Shown in pieces: positions 1 through 4,768 of a DNA stretch of 5,546 bases. Source of the DNA: Candidatus Rokuibacteriota bacterium (GTDB taxonomy: Bacteria; Methylomirabilota; Methylomirabilia; Rokubacteriales; CSP1-6). Location: positions 1 to 5,546 of the forward strand of contig JACQCL010000154.1 of NCBI GenBank assembly GCA_016201645.1. Reading direction: 5' to 3'. How positions within the stretch are numbered: position 1 is the stretch's first letter; each line of letters starts with the position of its first letter. The notes below the pieces were generated by a model. It was given only the letters and a program-made list of their open reading frames with translations. It was not told where the DNA came from and did no database searches. A program made the translations under genes and the position numbers.

Positions 1-18
1 CCAAGGCTCCGGCCTCCC

Positions 19-177
19 TTAGGGCTGTGCCGCCAACGACATGGCGCACCAGCGGCAGTACGTGTTCGCTTCGACCTCGATCACGCAGCTCCGGCAACAG
101 GCGGTCCCGCACTCGTGGCAACCGACCCGCTTGAACGGCTGATCGAGCGCCATCCCGCAATTGCACGCCGTGCTCAT
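19..177 (-). CDS. Cysteine-rich zinc-finger-like microprotein (52 aa)
   Basis: Not assigned to a named family; the function is unknown. The 52-residue product has nine cysteines and one histidine: C5-x-C7, C20-x2-C23 (with H21), C27-C28-x2-C31 and C41-x2-C44. The spacing of the last three pairs recalls RING/FYVE-type or treble-clef zinc modules, so binding of one or two zinc ions is likely (inference from motif). There is no signal peptide or membrane segment, so it should be cytoplasmic and may bind a protein or nucleic acid. I chose the ATG at 177 over an in-frame start at 234 because a very strong GGAGGAAGGA-type Shine-Dalgarno lies just upstream and because the residues added by the longer start look like translated leader. 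It is divergent from the LysR-type gene, and the operator-like palindrome between them lies about 55 bases upstream of its predicted start of transcription, a usual place for LysR-type activation. That makes it a candidate target of the regulator. Confidence 0.75.
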   Translation of the reverse strand: MSTACNCGMALDQPFKRVGCHECGTACCRSCVIEVEANTYCRWCAMSLAAQP

Positions 178-232
178 CGCTCCTTCCTCCTCCTCAAAGG
201 TCCAGCGACTACAGGGGCTCGTAACTGAGGCC

Positions 233-262
233 AATCTAGCGGTCAGCGCGGGGAGGGGTCAA
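233..262 (-). promoter_or_regulatory. Predicted sigma70-type promoter of the cysteine-rich microprotein
   Basis: On the minus strand TTGACC (262-257) matches five of six -35 consensus bases and TAGATT (238-233) matches four of six -10 bases, with an 18-base spacer. Transcription would start near 226 and leave a leader of about 49 bases carrying the strong ribosome binding site. The LysR-type palindrome centred at 281 would sit near -55 of this promoter. Predicted by eye only. Confidence 0.45.
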
Positions 263-273
263 CCTTATTGTTC

Positions 274-288
274 TTATCGGATTGATAA
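274..288. promoter_or_regulatory. LysR-type operator palindrome
   Basis: TTATC-GGATT-GATAA is a perfect 5-base inverted repeat with a 5-base centre and contains the T-N11-A core typical of LysR-type binding sites. It lies in the AT-rich patch between the regulator gene and the divergent microprotein gene. It is centred about 42 bases upstream of the regulator's predicted transcription start and about 55 bases upstream of the divergent one. That is the classic layout for a regulator that represses itself and activates the divergent gene. Three TGAT elements follow at 283, 296 and 307 and could be the downstream activation half-sites. Confidence 0.55.
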
Positions 289-306
289 ACATTTCTGATC
301 AGGCTG

Positions 307-315
307 TGATACAAT
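307..315 (+). promoter_or_regulatory. Extended -10 promoter of the LysR-type gene (probably leaderless)
   Basis: TGATACAAT reads as an extended -10 element (TGn followed by TACAAT, five of six consensus bases). No -35 box sits at a good distance, which extended -10 promoters tolerate. Transcription initiating 7-8 bases downstream would begin at or next to the GTG start codon at 323. There is also no Shine-Dalgarno ahead of that codon, so the transcript may be leaderless. Confidence 0.4.
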
Positions 316-322
316 CCGCACC

Positions 323-1240
323 GTGGAGATCGGTCAGATCGAGGCCTTTCTCGCGGTCGGCACCTTCGGCGGGTTCCGCCGAGCCGCCGAAGCGTTACGG
401 GTCACCCAGCCCGCGGTGAGCGCCCGGATCAAGGCGCTGGAGGGTTCTCTCGGCGTGTCGCTCTTCGAACGCGGGCGCGGCGAACTGGCCCTCTCCGCCG
501 CGGGCCGGGCGCTCAGACCTCACGCCGAACAGCTCCTCCAGGCGGTCGCGCTCGCCCGCCAGGCGGTCCACAACCTCCGCCCCTCCAGCGCGGGGGCCCT
601 CCAGATCGCCGCCGCCCTGTCCATCTGCACGTACCTCCTCCCGGACGTCCTCAAGCGATTCCAGGCCGCGCACCCGAAGGTGATGATCACCGTCCGCTCG
701 GGCCATTCCAAGGAGGTCCTGGAGATGGTGCTGCGCGGTGAGGCCGAGATCGGGCTCGCGCGGTCGCTGCAGCATCCGGCCGTTGAGACGGTCAGCCTCC
801 GGGACGATCCCCTCATTCTCGTCGGGCGGTCGCCGTCCTGGCCGAAGGAAGCCCGTCGGGTGCGGTTGGAACAGGTGGCCGATCAGCCGCTGATCTTCTT
901 CGACCGGGGCTCCAGCGACTGGACATTGAGCCACGGTCTGTTCCGCCGCGCCGGCCTCGTCCCCAACGTGGTGCTGGAGGTGGAGACCATCGAAACGGCC
1001 AAGCGGATGGTGGAACGCGGGATCGGCCTTGCTTTCCTCCCTTACCTGGCCGTCAGCCGCGAGATCCGCCGCCGGACGCTCGTCGCGATCGACATCGTGG
1101 ACGCGGAATCGCTCGCCCGCAGCCTGGACGTCATCCATCCGCGCCAACGTCCGCTGAGCGCGGAGGCCCAGGCCCTGCTTCACGCCCTCAGGGCGGCGAT
1201 CGGTGATGTCGTCACGCCGCCCATTCGCCGGCGACGGTAA
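323..1240 (+). CDS. LysR-type transcriptional regulator
   Basis: DNA-binding regulator of the LysR family. Its 305 residues are the usual family length. Residues 1-60 form the winged helix-turn-helix, with the recognisable stretch RAAEALRVTQPAVSARIKAL followed by LGVSLFERG. A linker helix runs to about residue 88. The remainder is the periplasmic-binding-protein-like effector domain, with typical segments such as LLPDVLKRFQAAHP, GEAEIGLAR and ETAKRMVERGIGLAFLP. The effector cannot be read from the sequence; the context suggests an acyl-CoA or related acid (inference). The start is GTG with no Shine-Dalgarno, just after a good extended -10 box. Codirectional with the acyl-CoA dehydrogenase cluster 81 bases downstream and divergent from a zinc-finger-like gene, it may control either or both, and probably itself. 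Confidence 0.93.
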   Translation: MEIGQIEAFLAVGTFGGFRRAAEALRVTQPAVSARIKALEGSLGVSLFERGRGELALSAAGRALRPHAEQLLQAVALARQAVHNLRPSSAGALQIAAALSICTYLLPDVLKRFQAAHPKVMITVRSGHSKEVLEMVLRGEAEIGLARSLQHPAVETVSLRDDPLILVGRSPSWPKEARRVRLEQVADQPLIFFDRGSSDWTLSHGLFRRAGLVPNVVLEVETIETAKRMVERGIGLAFLPYLAVSREIRRRTLVAIDIVDAESLARSLDVIHPRQRPLSAEAQALLHALRAAIGDVVTPPIRRRR

Positions 1241-1247
1241 GCCGGCG
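1226..1247 (+). repeat. Hairpin across the stop codon of the LysR-type gene
   Basis: CGCCGGC (1226-1232) and GCCGGCG (1241-1247) form a perfect 7-base stem with an 8-base loop that contains the TAA stop. No U-run follows, so it is not a standard intrinsic terminator. It might reduce read-through into the downstream cluster or protect the 3' end of the regulator mRNA, or be a chance product of GC-rich sequence. Confidence 0.3.
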
Positions 1248-1254
1248 CGTGGCC

Positions 1255-1283
1255 TTGCGCACCTCCGGCTGCTTTGCTAGTGT
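1255..1283 (+). promoter_or_regulatory. Possible promoter of the acyl-CoA dehydrogenase cluster
   Basis: TTGCGC (1255-1260) and TAGTGT (1278-1283) are separated by 17 bases, and TGC directly precedes the second box, giving an extended -10 character. Each hexamer matches only three of six consensus bases. Initiation near 1290 would leave a leader of about 32 bases with a good ribosome binding site before the GTG at 1322, consistent with the chosen start. Weak, by-eye call. Confidence 0.3.
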
Positions 1284-1309
1284 GGCTCCGACGAAGCGCT
1301 GATTATTCC

Positions 1310-1315
1310 GAGGTG
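1310..1315 (+). promoter_or_regulatory. Ribosome binding site that fixes the dehydrogenase start
   Basis: GAGGTG ends six bases before GTG 1322, the ideal distance. The longer in-frame reading from TTG 1274 has no comparable site and adds 16 residues unlike any acyl-CoA dehydrogenase N-terminus. GTG at 1313 lies inside this site. The start is therefore placed at 1322. Confidence 0.6.
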
Positions 1316-1321
1316 CCGTCC

Positions 1322-3553
1322 GTGGCGAAGCCCCTCCCCGACAACCGACTTCCAATCGTCGCCACCGTCCGCCGGTTTGTCGAGAAGGAAGTCAAGCCGG
1401 TGGCCGCGGCCCTCGAACACGACGACCTCTATCCCCACAACCTCGTCGCCCGGATGAGAGAGCTGGGGCTGTTCGGCTCGCTCATCCCAAAGGCATACGG
1501 CGGGCTCGGCCTCGACTCTACGACCTACGCCATGGTCATCGAGGAACTCGGCCGCGGCTGGATGTCGCTGACGGGCGTGATCAACAGCCACACGATGGCG
1601 GCGCTGATCGTGCTACATCACGGGACGGAAGAGCAACGCCGGCGGTTTCTTCCCCGCTTGGCCCGCGGCGACGCGCGTGGAGGGCTCTGTCTGACCGAGC
1701 CCCACGCGGGCTCAGACGTCCAGGCGATCAGGACCGTCGCCCGGCGGGACGGCGACCGATACCTGATCACAGGCACGAAGATGTTTGTCACGAACGGCCG
1801 CGAGGGGAACACGTTCGCCCTCCTGGCCCGCACGGACCCGGCCGCGGACCCTCCCCACAGAGGAATGTCCTGCTTCATCGTCGAAAAGGGACCCCCTGGC
1901 CTCGACGTCGTCAAGTCAATCTCGAAGCTCGGCTACAAGGGCGTGGACACGGCCGAGCTGGTCTTTGAGGACTTCCCGGTCCCCGCCCAGAACCTCGTCG
2001 GCGGCGTGGAAGGGCAGGGGTTCAAGCAGGTCATGTCCGGTCTGGAGATGGGGCGGATCAACATCGCCGCACGCGCCGTCGGCGTGGCCCAGGCCGCCTG
2101 GGAGGACGCGCTCGCGCACGTCCGCGCCCGGCGGCGAGACCGCCGCACGCCGCCCCCGGCGATTGCCGATATGGCGACGCGAATCGCAGCCGCCCGACTC
2201 CTCACCTACTGGGCCGCCGCCATGAAGGATCGCGGCGCGCGCGCGGATCTCGAGGCCGGCATGGCGAAGCTCTGCGCCTCGGAGACGGCACAGGAGAGCG
2301 CCGTGGATGCTATGCGCATTCACGGAGAGGCTGGGACCCTCAAGACGCTCTCGGTAGAACGCCACTACCGCGACACCCCCCTGATGATCATTGGCGAGGG
2401 CACCAACGAGATTCAGCGATTGGTCATCGCCCGGCAGCTCCTCGAGCGTTACGGCGAGCAGCCCGGCGCCATTGTGTCCCTTGAGGGCGAGCCGGAAGAA
2501 GTGAAGCAGATGGTGCTTGCCGTGCGCCAGTTCGTTGAAAAGCACGTCATGCCGGTTGTCCCAGACCACGAACGATCAAGCCGGTATCCCGCGGAGCTCG
2601 TCGAGCGATTGCGCGACCTCGGGATCTTTGGCACTCTCGTCCCGTCGGAGTACGGGGGTCTGGGCCTCGATCTCAGGACGTACTCCCTGATCCTGGAAGA
2701 GCTGGCCCGCGGCTGGACGACGATCGCCCGAATCGTGACTCCCCACCTGGCGCTGACCCACGCCATTGCGAGACTCGGCACGGCGGAGCAGCGTAAGCGG
2801 CTCCTGCCCCGAATGGCGCGGGGTGAGCCCCTGGGCTCGCTCGCCCTCACGGACCGCGTGACCGCGCGCCGAGCGGGGACCGCCTGGAAGCTCACGGGAG
2901 CGGCACGAGCCGTTGAGAACGCTTCCCACGCTGGCCTCTTTGGGGTCGTCGGCCCCGCGGGCTTCTTCATCGCCGAGCGTGGAGCCAAGGGTCTCTCGCT
3001 GAGGCCTGCGCTCGAGACTCTCGGGGCCCGCGGCCTCGGTGTCGCCGATCTTCGCTTGAGCGGCGTCCGCGCTCGGGCCGCGTCCGCCCGGAGCGGTAAT
3101 GCGGCTCTCGCCATTGCCCGCCTCGGGGCCGCCGCCGCCGCGGTCGGCCTCGCTCAGGCAGCCTTTGAGGCGGCGCTCCGGTACTCCCAGCAGCGGTCCG
3201 CCTTCGGCAGACCGATCTGCCAGCACCAGGCGATCCAGCTCAAGCTCGCCGATATGGCTACGAGCATCACCGCCGCCAGGCTCCTCACGCACCGAGCCGC
3301 TGAACGGACCCAGACCAGCGTGAGCGATCCTGTTTCCGCCCGCATGGCGAAGATCTACGCCACGGAGACGGCGTACCAGGTCTCGCTCGAGGCGATGCGC
3401 GTCCACGGCGGCTACGGCTATACGACCGAGTTCCCCGTCGAGCGCCACTACCGCGACGCGCCCCATCTCATGCTGGCGCTCGGCGGAAATGAGCGTGAGC
3501 GGCAGGATCTCGCCCGCCACCTGACCTCGCGCAATACGAATTCATCCGTATAA
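1322..3553 (+). CDS. Tandem-fused acyl-CoA dehydrogenase (two units, one complete active site predicted)
   Basis: A flavoenzyme of the acyl-CoA dehydrogenase family, expected to oxidise an acyl-CoA to the 2,3-enoyl-CoA in the cytoplasm and pass electrons to ETF. Its 743 residues are about twice the usual 380-400: unit A is about residues 12-374, then a linker, then unit B about 397-734. Unit A has the flavin/substrate motif T125-E126-P-x-A-G-S131-D132, flavin-contact T157 (in FVTNG) and catalytic E359 (GEGTNEIQR). Its FGxPI...HQ segment is replaced by an Arg/Pro-rich stretch (268-280), and HGGxGY became HGEAGT (334-339). Unit B keeps RSAFGRPI (625-632), HQAIQ (635-639) and HGGYGY (695-700). 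Its catalytic position is L720, the threonine is E532, and the GSD loop is gone. The halves look complementary, like an internal heterodimer. The substrate is unknown; a bulky CoA ester is a guess from the FadE analogy. A MaoC-type hydratase gene follows after 11 bases. Confidence 0.9.
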   Translation: MAKPLPDNRLPIVATVRRFVEKEVKPVAAALEHDDLYPHNLVARMRELGLFGSLIPKAYGGLGLDSTTYAMVIEELGRGWMSLTGVINSHTMAALIVLHHGTEEQRRRFLPRLARGDARGGLCLTEPHAGSDVQAIRTVARRDGDRYLITGTKMFVTNGREGNTFALLARTDPAADPPHRGMSCFIVEKGPPGLDVVKSISKLGYKGVDTAELVFEDFPVPAQNLVGGVEGQGFKQVMSGLEMGRINIAARAVGVAQAAWEDALAHVRARRRDRRTPPPAIADMATRIAAARLLTYWAAAMKDRGARADLEAGMAKLCASETAQESAVDAMRIHGEAGTLKTLSVERHYRDTPLMIIGEGTNEIQRLVIARQLLERYGEQPGAIVSLEGEPEEVKQMVLAVRQFVEKHVMPVVPDHERSSRYPAELVERLRDLGIFGTLVPSEYGGLGLDLRTYSLILEELARGWTTIARIVTPHLALTHAIARLGTAEQRKRLLPRMARGEPLGSLALTDRVTARRAGTAWKLTGAARAVENASHAGLFGVVGPAGFFIAERGAKGLSLRPALETLGARGLGVADLRLSGVRARAASARSGNAALAIARLGAAAAAVGLAQAAFEAALRYSQQRSAFGRPICQHQAIQLKLADMATSITAARLLTHRAAERTQTSVSDPVSARMAKIYATETAYQVSLEAMRVHGGYGYTTEFPVERHYRDAPHLMLALGGNERERQDLARHLTSRNTNSSV
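1355..2443 (+). repeat. Unit A of the internal acyl-CoA dehydrogenase duplication
   Basis: This is the catalytic copy. Over the first 116 aligned residues, about 55 are identical to unit B by eye, including the shared strings YGGLGLD and ADMAT and the GRGW/ARGW match. The copies also share DNA: a 15-base identity at 2360-2374 with 3443-3457, and GCCGATATGGC at both 2165 and 3248. This suggests duplication within this gene's own lineage rather than fusion of two distant family members. Confidence 0.85.
2510..3523 (+). repeat. Unit B of the internal acyl-CoA dehydrogenase duplication
   Basis: This is the non-catalytic copy. It matches unit A well in the N-terminal helical domain and the C-terminal helical bundle. 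The middle beta domain (residues about 509-600) has diverged strongly and is shorter, with roughly ten residues lost around the former GSD loop. The reading frame stays in register with the family pattern on both sides (WKLTG, GFFIAERGAKGL, LGARGLGVADL), so this is divergence rather than a frameshift. Confidence 0.85.
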
Positions 3554-3564
3554 GGGAGGGCCGC

Positions 3565-4047
3565 ATGCCCTACGGACGCTACTTCGAGGAGTTTAGGGTC
3601 GGCGAGGTGATCAAGCACTGGCCCGGGCGCACGATCACCGAGGCCGACGATACCTGGTTTTCGCTCCTGACGATGAACCAGCAGCCGCTCCACATTGACG
3701 CGCACTACACCGAGAAGTACACCCAGCACGGCCAGCGCCTGGTCAACGGGACGCTGGTCTTTGCGATCGGGGCCGGGATGACCGTGGCGGATATCTCCGG
3801 CCGAGCCATCGCCAACCTAGATTACGAGAAGATCACCCATGACGCACCGACCTTTCACGGCGACACCCTGTACTCCGAGACCACCGTGCTGGGGAAGAAG
3901 GCATCCTCCAAGGGGGACCGGGGCGTGGTCTATGTCGAGACCCGGGTCATCAACCAGCGCGGGGAGCTGGTCATGACGTTCCGCCGTCACGTGCTGATCC
4001 CCAAGAAAAACCACCCGACCTTAGGAGAAGGGAAGCTCCCTTTCTAG
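3565..4047 (+). CDS. MaoC-fold (hot-dog) acyl-CoA hydratase/dehydratase
   Basis: A MaoC-like single hot-dog domain of 160 residues, the common size for small (R)-hydratases, expected to add water to (or remove it from) an enoyl-CoA/hydroxyacyl-CoA. It opens with YFEEFRVGEVIKHWPGRTIT, then the hydratase-2 helix region LLTMNQQPLHIDAHYTEKY (34-52), RLVNGTLVFAIGAG, and ends with GDTLYSETTVL and the paired beta strands VYVETRVINQRGELVMTFRR. In PhaJ-type hydratases the dyad is Asp and His five residues apart in GDxNPxH. Here H43 is kept but the Asp position is N38. From memory this Asn occurs in the mesaconyl-CoA hydratase-like branch, so the enzyme need not be dead. The ATG at 3565 has a GGGAGGG ribosome site overlapping the preceding stop, so it is cotranscribed and probably coupled with the dehydrogenase. 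It would act on that enzyme's product (inference). Confidence 0.85.
   Translation: MPYGRYFEEFRVGEVIKHWPGRTITEADDTWFSLLTMNQQPLHIDAHYTEKYTQHGQRLVNGTLVFAIGAGMTVADISGRAIANLDYEKITHDAPTFHGDTLYSETTVLGKKASSKGDRGVVYVETRVINQRGELVMTFRRHVLIPKKNHPTLGEGKLPF
4024..4042 (+). promoter_or_regulatory. GGAG plus hairpin ahead of the 70-residue gene
   Basis: GGAG at 4024-4027 is 23 bases from the ATG at 4051, too far to act directly. Immediately after it, AAGGGA (4028-4033) and TCCCTT (4037-4042) form a 6-base stem with a 3-base loop. Folding that stem would leave only eight bases between GGAG and the start codon. A looped-out Shine-Dalgarno of this kind is known for phage T4 gene 38. No other ribosome site is visible for this gene, though coupling to the upstream stop at 4045-4047 is an alternative. 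Confidence 0.35.
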
Positions 4048-4050
4048 CTC

Positions 4051-4263
4051 ATGGGCGAACTCAGAGAGCCGCTCTGCACCGACTGCGTGTACTACCCCGA
4101 ACCCAAACCCGACGTGGAGACCTCGGCGCCCGACCGCCTCGCCGCCGGGGAACTTGTCCTGGAGTTCTACTGCCCGCGAATCCGGCGCCGCGTCGTGCCG
4201 ACGTACGCCCCTCGCTGCCCGGAGTTCGAGGAGGCCGCCGAGGAGCTGGAAGAGCGCGCGTAA
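4051..4263 (+). CDS. Small four-cysteine protein of unknown function (70 aa)
   Basis: I do not recognise a family. The 70 residues contain C9-x2-C12 near the start, then C41-P and C56-P, a four-cysteine set that could hold one zinc or iron. An acidic tail (EFEEAAEELEE) follows. There is no signal peptide or membrane span, so it is likely cytoplasmic. Reality as a gene is supported by tight packing: it begins three bases after the hydratase stop and ends two bases before the ClpS-like start, all in one direction, and an intact reading frame fills the gap exactly. The start lacks a normal Shine-Dalgarno; translation may depend on coupling or on the hairpin before it. It could be a metal-binding accessory to the dehydrogenase/hydratase pair or to the ClpS partner. 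Neither role can be shown from the sequence. Confidence 0.65.
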   Translation: MGELREPLCTDCVYYPEPKPDVETSAPDRLAAGELVLEFYCPRIRRRVVPTYAPRCPEFEEAAEELEERA

Positions 4264-4265
4264 CG

Positions 4266-4559
4266 ATGGCAGGGCTTCCCGGTACCACGCCCGACCTCGA
4301 AGAGCTCGACCGAACCGACACCGCCGTCGCCCCGCCGTGGATGACGGTCCTGCATAACTGCGACTGTCACACCTTCGAGGAGGTCGTGCGGCAGCTCATG
4401 AAGGCCATCGCCTGCTCCGAGGCGGAAGGCTGGGAGATCGCCTGGCAGGTCCACAACACGGGCAAGGCGGTGGTCAAAGTCGGCTCTGAAGACGAGTGCG
4501 TGAAGGTCGGGAACACCCTGGCTGAGATCGGCCTCATCGTGACGGTCGTCTCGTCCTGA
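4266..4559 (+). CDS. clpS: ClpS-family adaptor, divergent N-degron pocket
   Basis: Matches the ClpS adaptor family, which hands N-end-rule substrates to the ClpAP/ClpCP protease in the cytoplasm. The 97-residue length fits. The ClpS core runs from P23-P24-W-M-T-V-L through QVHNTGKA (61-68) to the C-terminal strand IGLIVTVVSS. A flexible N-terminal tail of about 22 residues precedes it, which in ClpS enters the unfoldase. Against E. coli ClpS (N34, D35, D36, M40, H66), N31, D33 and H63 are conserved, but D35 is C32 and the M40 gatekeeper is F37; the stretch reads HNCDCH with a C-x-C. Specificity for the N-terminal residue may therefore differ. The ATG lies two bases after the preceding stop; the nearest GGAAGAG is 11 bases upstream, so translational coupling is likely. 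Its place at the end of an acyl-CoA cluster, away from any clpA, is unusual. Confidence 0.8.
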   Translation: MAGLPGTTPDLEELDRTDTAVAPPWMTVLHNCDCHTFEEVVRQLMKAIACSEAEGWEIAWQVHNTGKAVVKVGSEDECVKVGNTLAEIGLIVTVVSS

Positions 4560-4594
4560 AACCCGGCCCGATCAGATGACTCCCTGACACGCCG

Positions 4595-4612
4595 GTCGTG
4601 GCTGGCCACGAC
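4595..4612 (+). terminator. Hairpin after the ClpS-like gene (possible terminator without U-run)
   Basis: GTCGTGGC and GCCACGAC form a perfect 8-base inverted repeat around TG, so a 7-base stem with a CTGG loop. GCCG (4591-4594) and CGGC (4617-4620) can extend it beyond a 4-base bulge. It sits 35 bases after the stop of the last cluster gene. No U-tract follows, so termination would be inefficient or factor-dependent. It could instead be a protein-binding palindrome or an mRNA 3'-end stabiliser. Confidence 0.35.
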
Positions 4613-4710
4613 AATCCGGCACCGCCAGCACCAGTCGTCCCCGAAATTCAACCGAGAGAATGGCTGTAACCTCTTAGAAAACCGCTCTTCCCTTCCCTCC
4701 CGGCCGCTGG

Positions 4711-4746
4711 CACCGCGGTTGCTACCTTCATGCGGTGACAGCAACC
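4711..4746 (+). repeat. Two interleaved inverted repeats upstream of the small membrane gene
   Basis: CACCGC (4711-4716) pairs with GCGGTG (4732-4737), and GGTTGCT (4717-4723) pairs with AGCAACC (4740-4746). The arms are ordered A-B-A'-B', so the two stems interleave. With no bases between A and B and only two between A' and B', a true H-type pseudoknot would be strained; two mutually exclusive hairpins are more plausible. The region ends seven bases before the AAAGGGGA ribosome site of the 61-residue gene. The rest of the 209-base gap (4560-4768) shows no convincing gene, and I see no strong promoter in it. Confidence 0.4.
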
Positions 4747-4768
4747 ATTCCTAAAGGGGAAAAGAGCG

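Noticed and set aside
1..18. Short AGGC/GCCT pairing after the microprotein gene as a terminator
   Set aside because: Four-base stem with no U-tract, and the window edge cuts off what follows.
178..234. Longer start of the cysteine-rich microprotein at 234
   Set aside because: It would translate the purine-rich Shine-Dalgarno region and add residues with no family character; the ATG at 177 directly follows that site.
295..302. CTGATCAG palindrome as a second operator
   Set aside because: Only eight bases and common by chance; kept only as part of the TGAT series in the LysR-type region.
395..1183. Long open frame on the minus strand inside the LysR-type gene
   Set aside because: Antisense shadow of a clearly conserved gene in GC-rich DNA; its composition is rich in Arg, Gly and Glu with no domain.
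1274..1321. N-terminal extension of the dehydrogenase from TTG 1274
   Set aside because: No ribosome site at that distance, 16 residues unlike the family, and the likely -10 box lies inside it; GTG 1322 has GAGGTG at ideal spacing.
2852..3080. Possible frameshift in the middle of unit B of the dehydrogenase
   Set aside because: Family-like pattern continues in the same frame on both sides and through the region (WKLTG, FFIAERGAKGL, LGARGLGVADL), so the change is divergence and a small in-frame deletion.
1916..3520. Long minus-strand open frames of 217, 221 and 314 residues opposite the dehydrogenase
   Set aside because: They mirror codon bias of the duplicated gene, show no recognisable domain and have no independent signals.
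4560..4710. A small RNA gene or hidden reading frame in the intergenic region
   Set aside because: Apart from the hairpin at 4595-4612, no promoter and terminator pair and no coding character could be supported.
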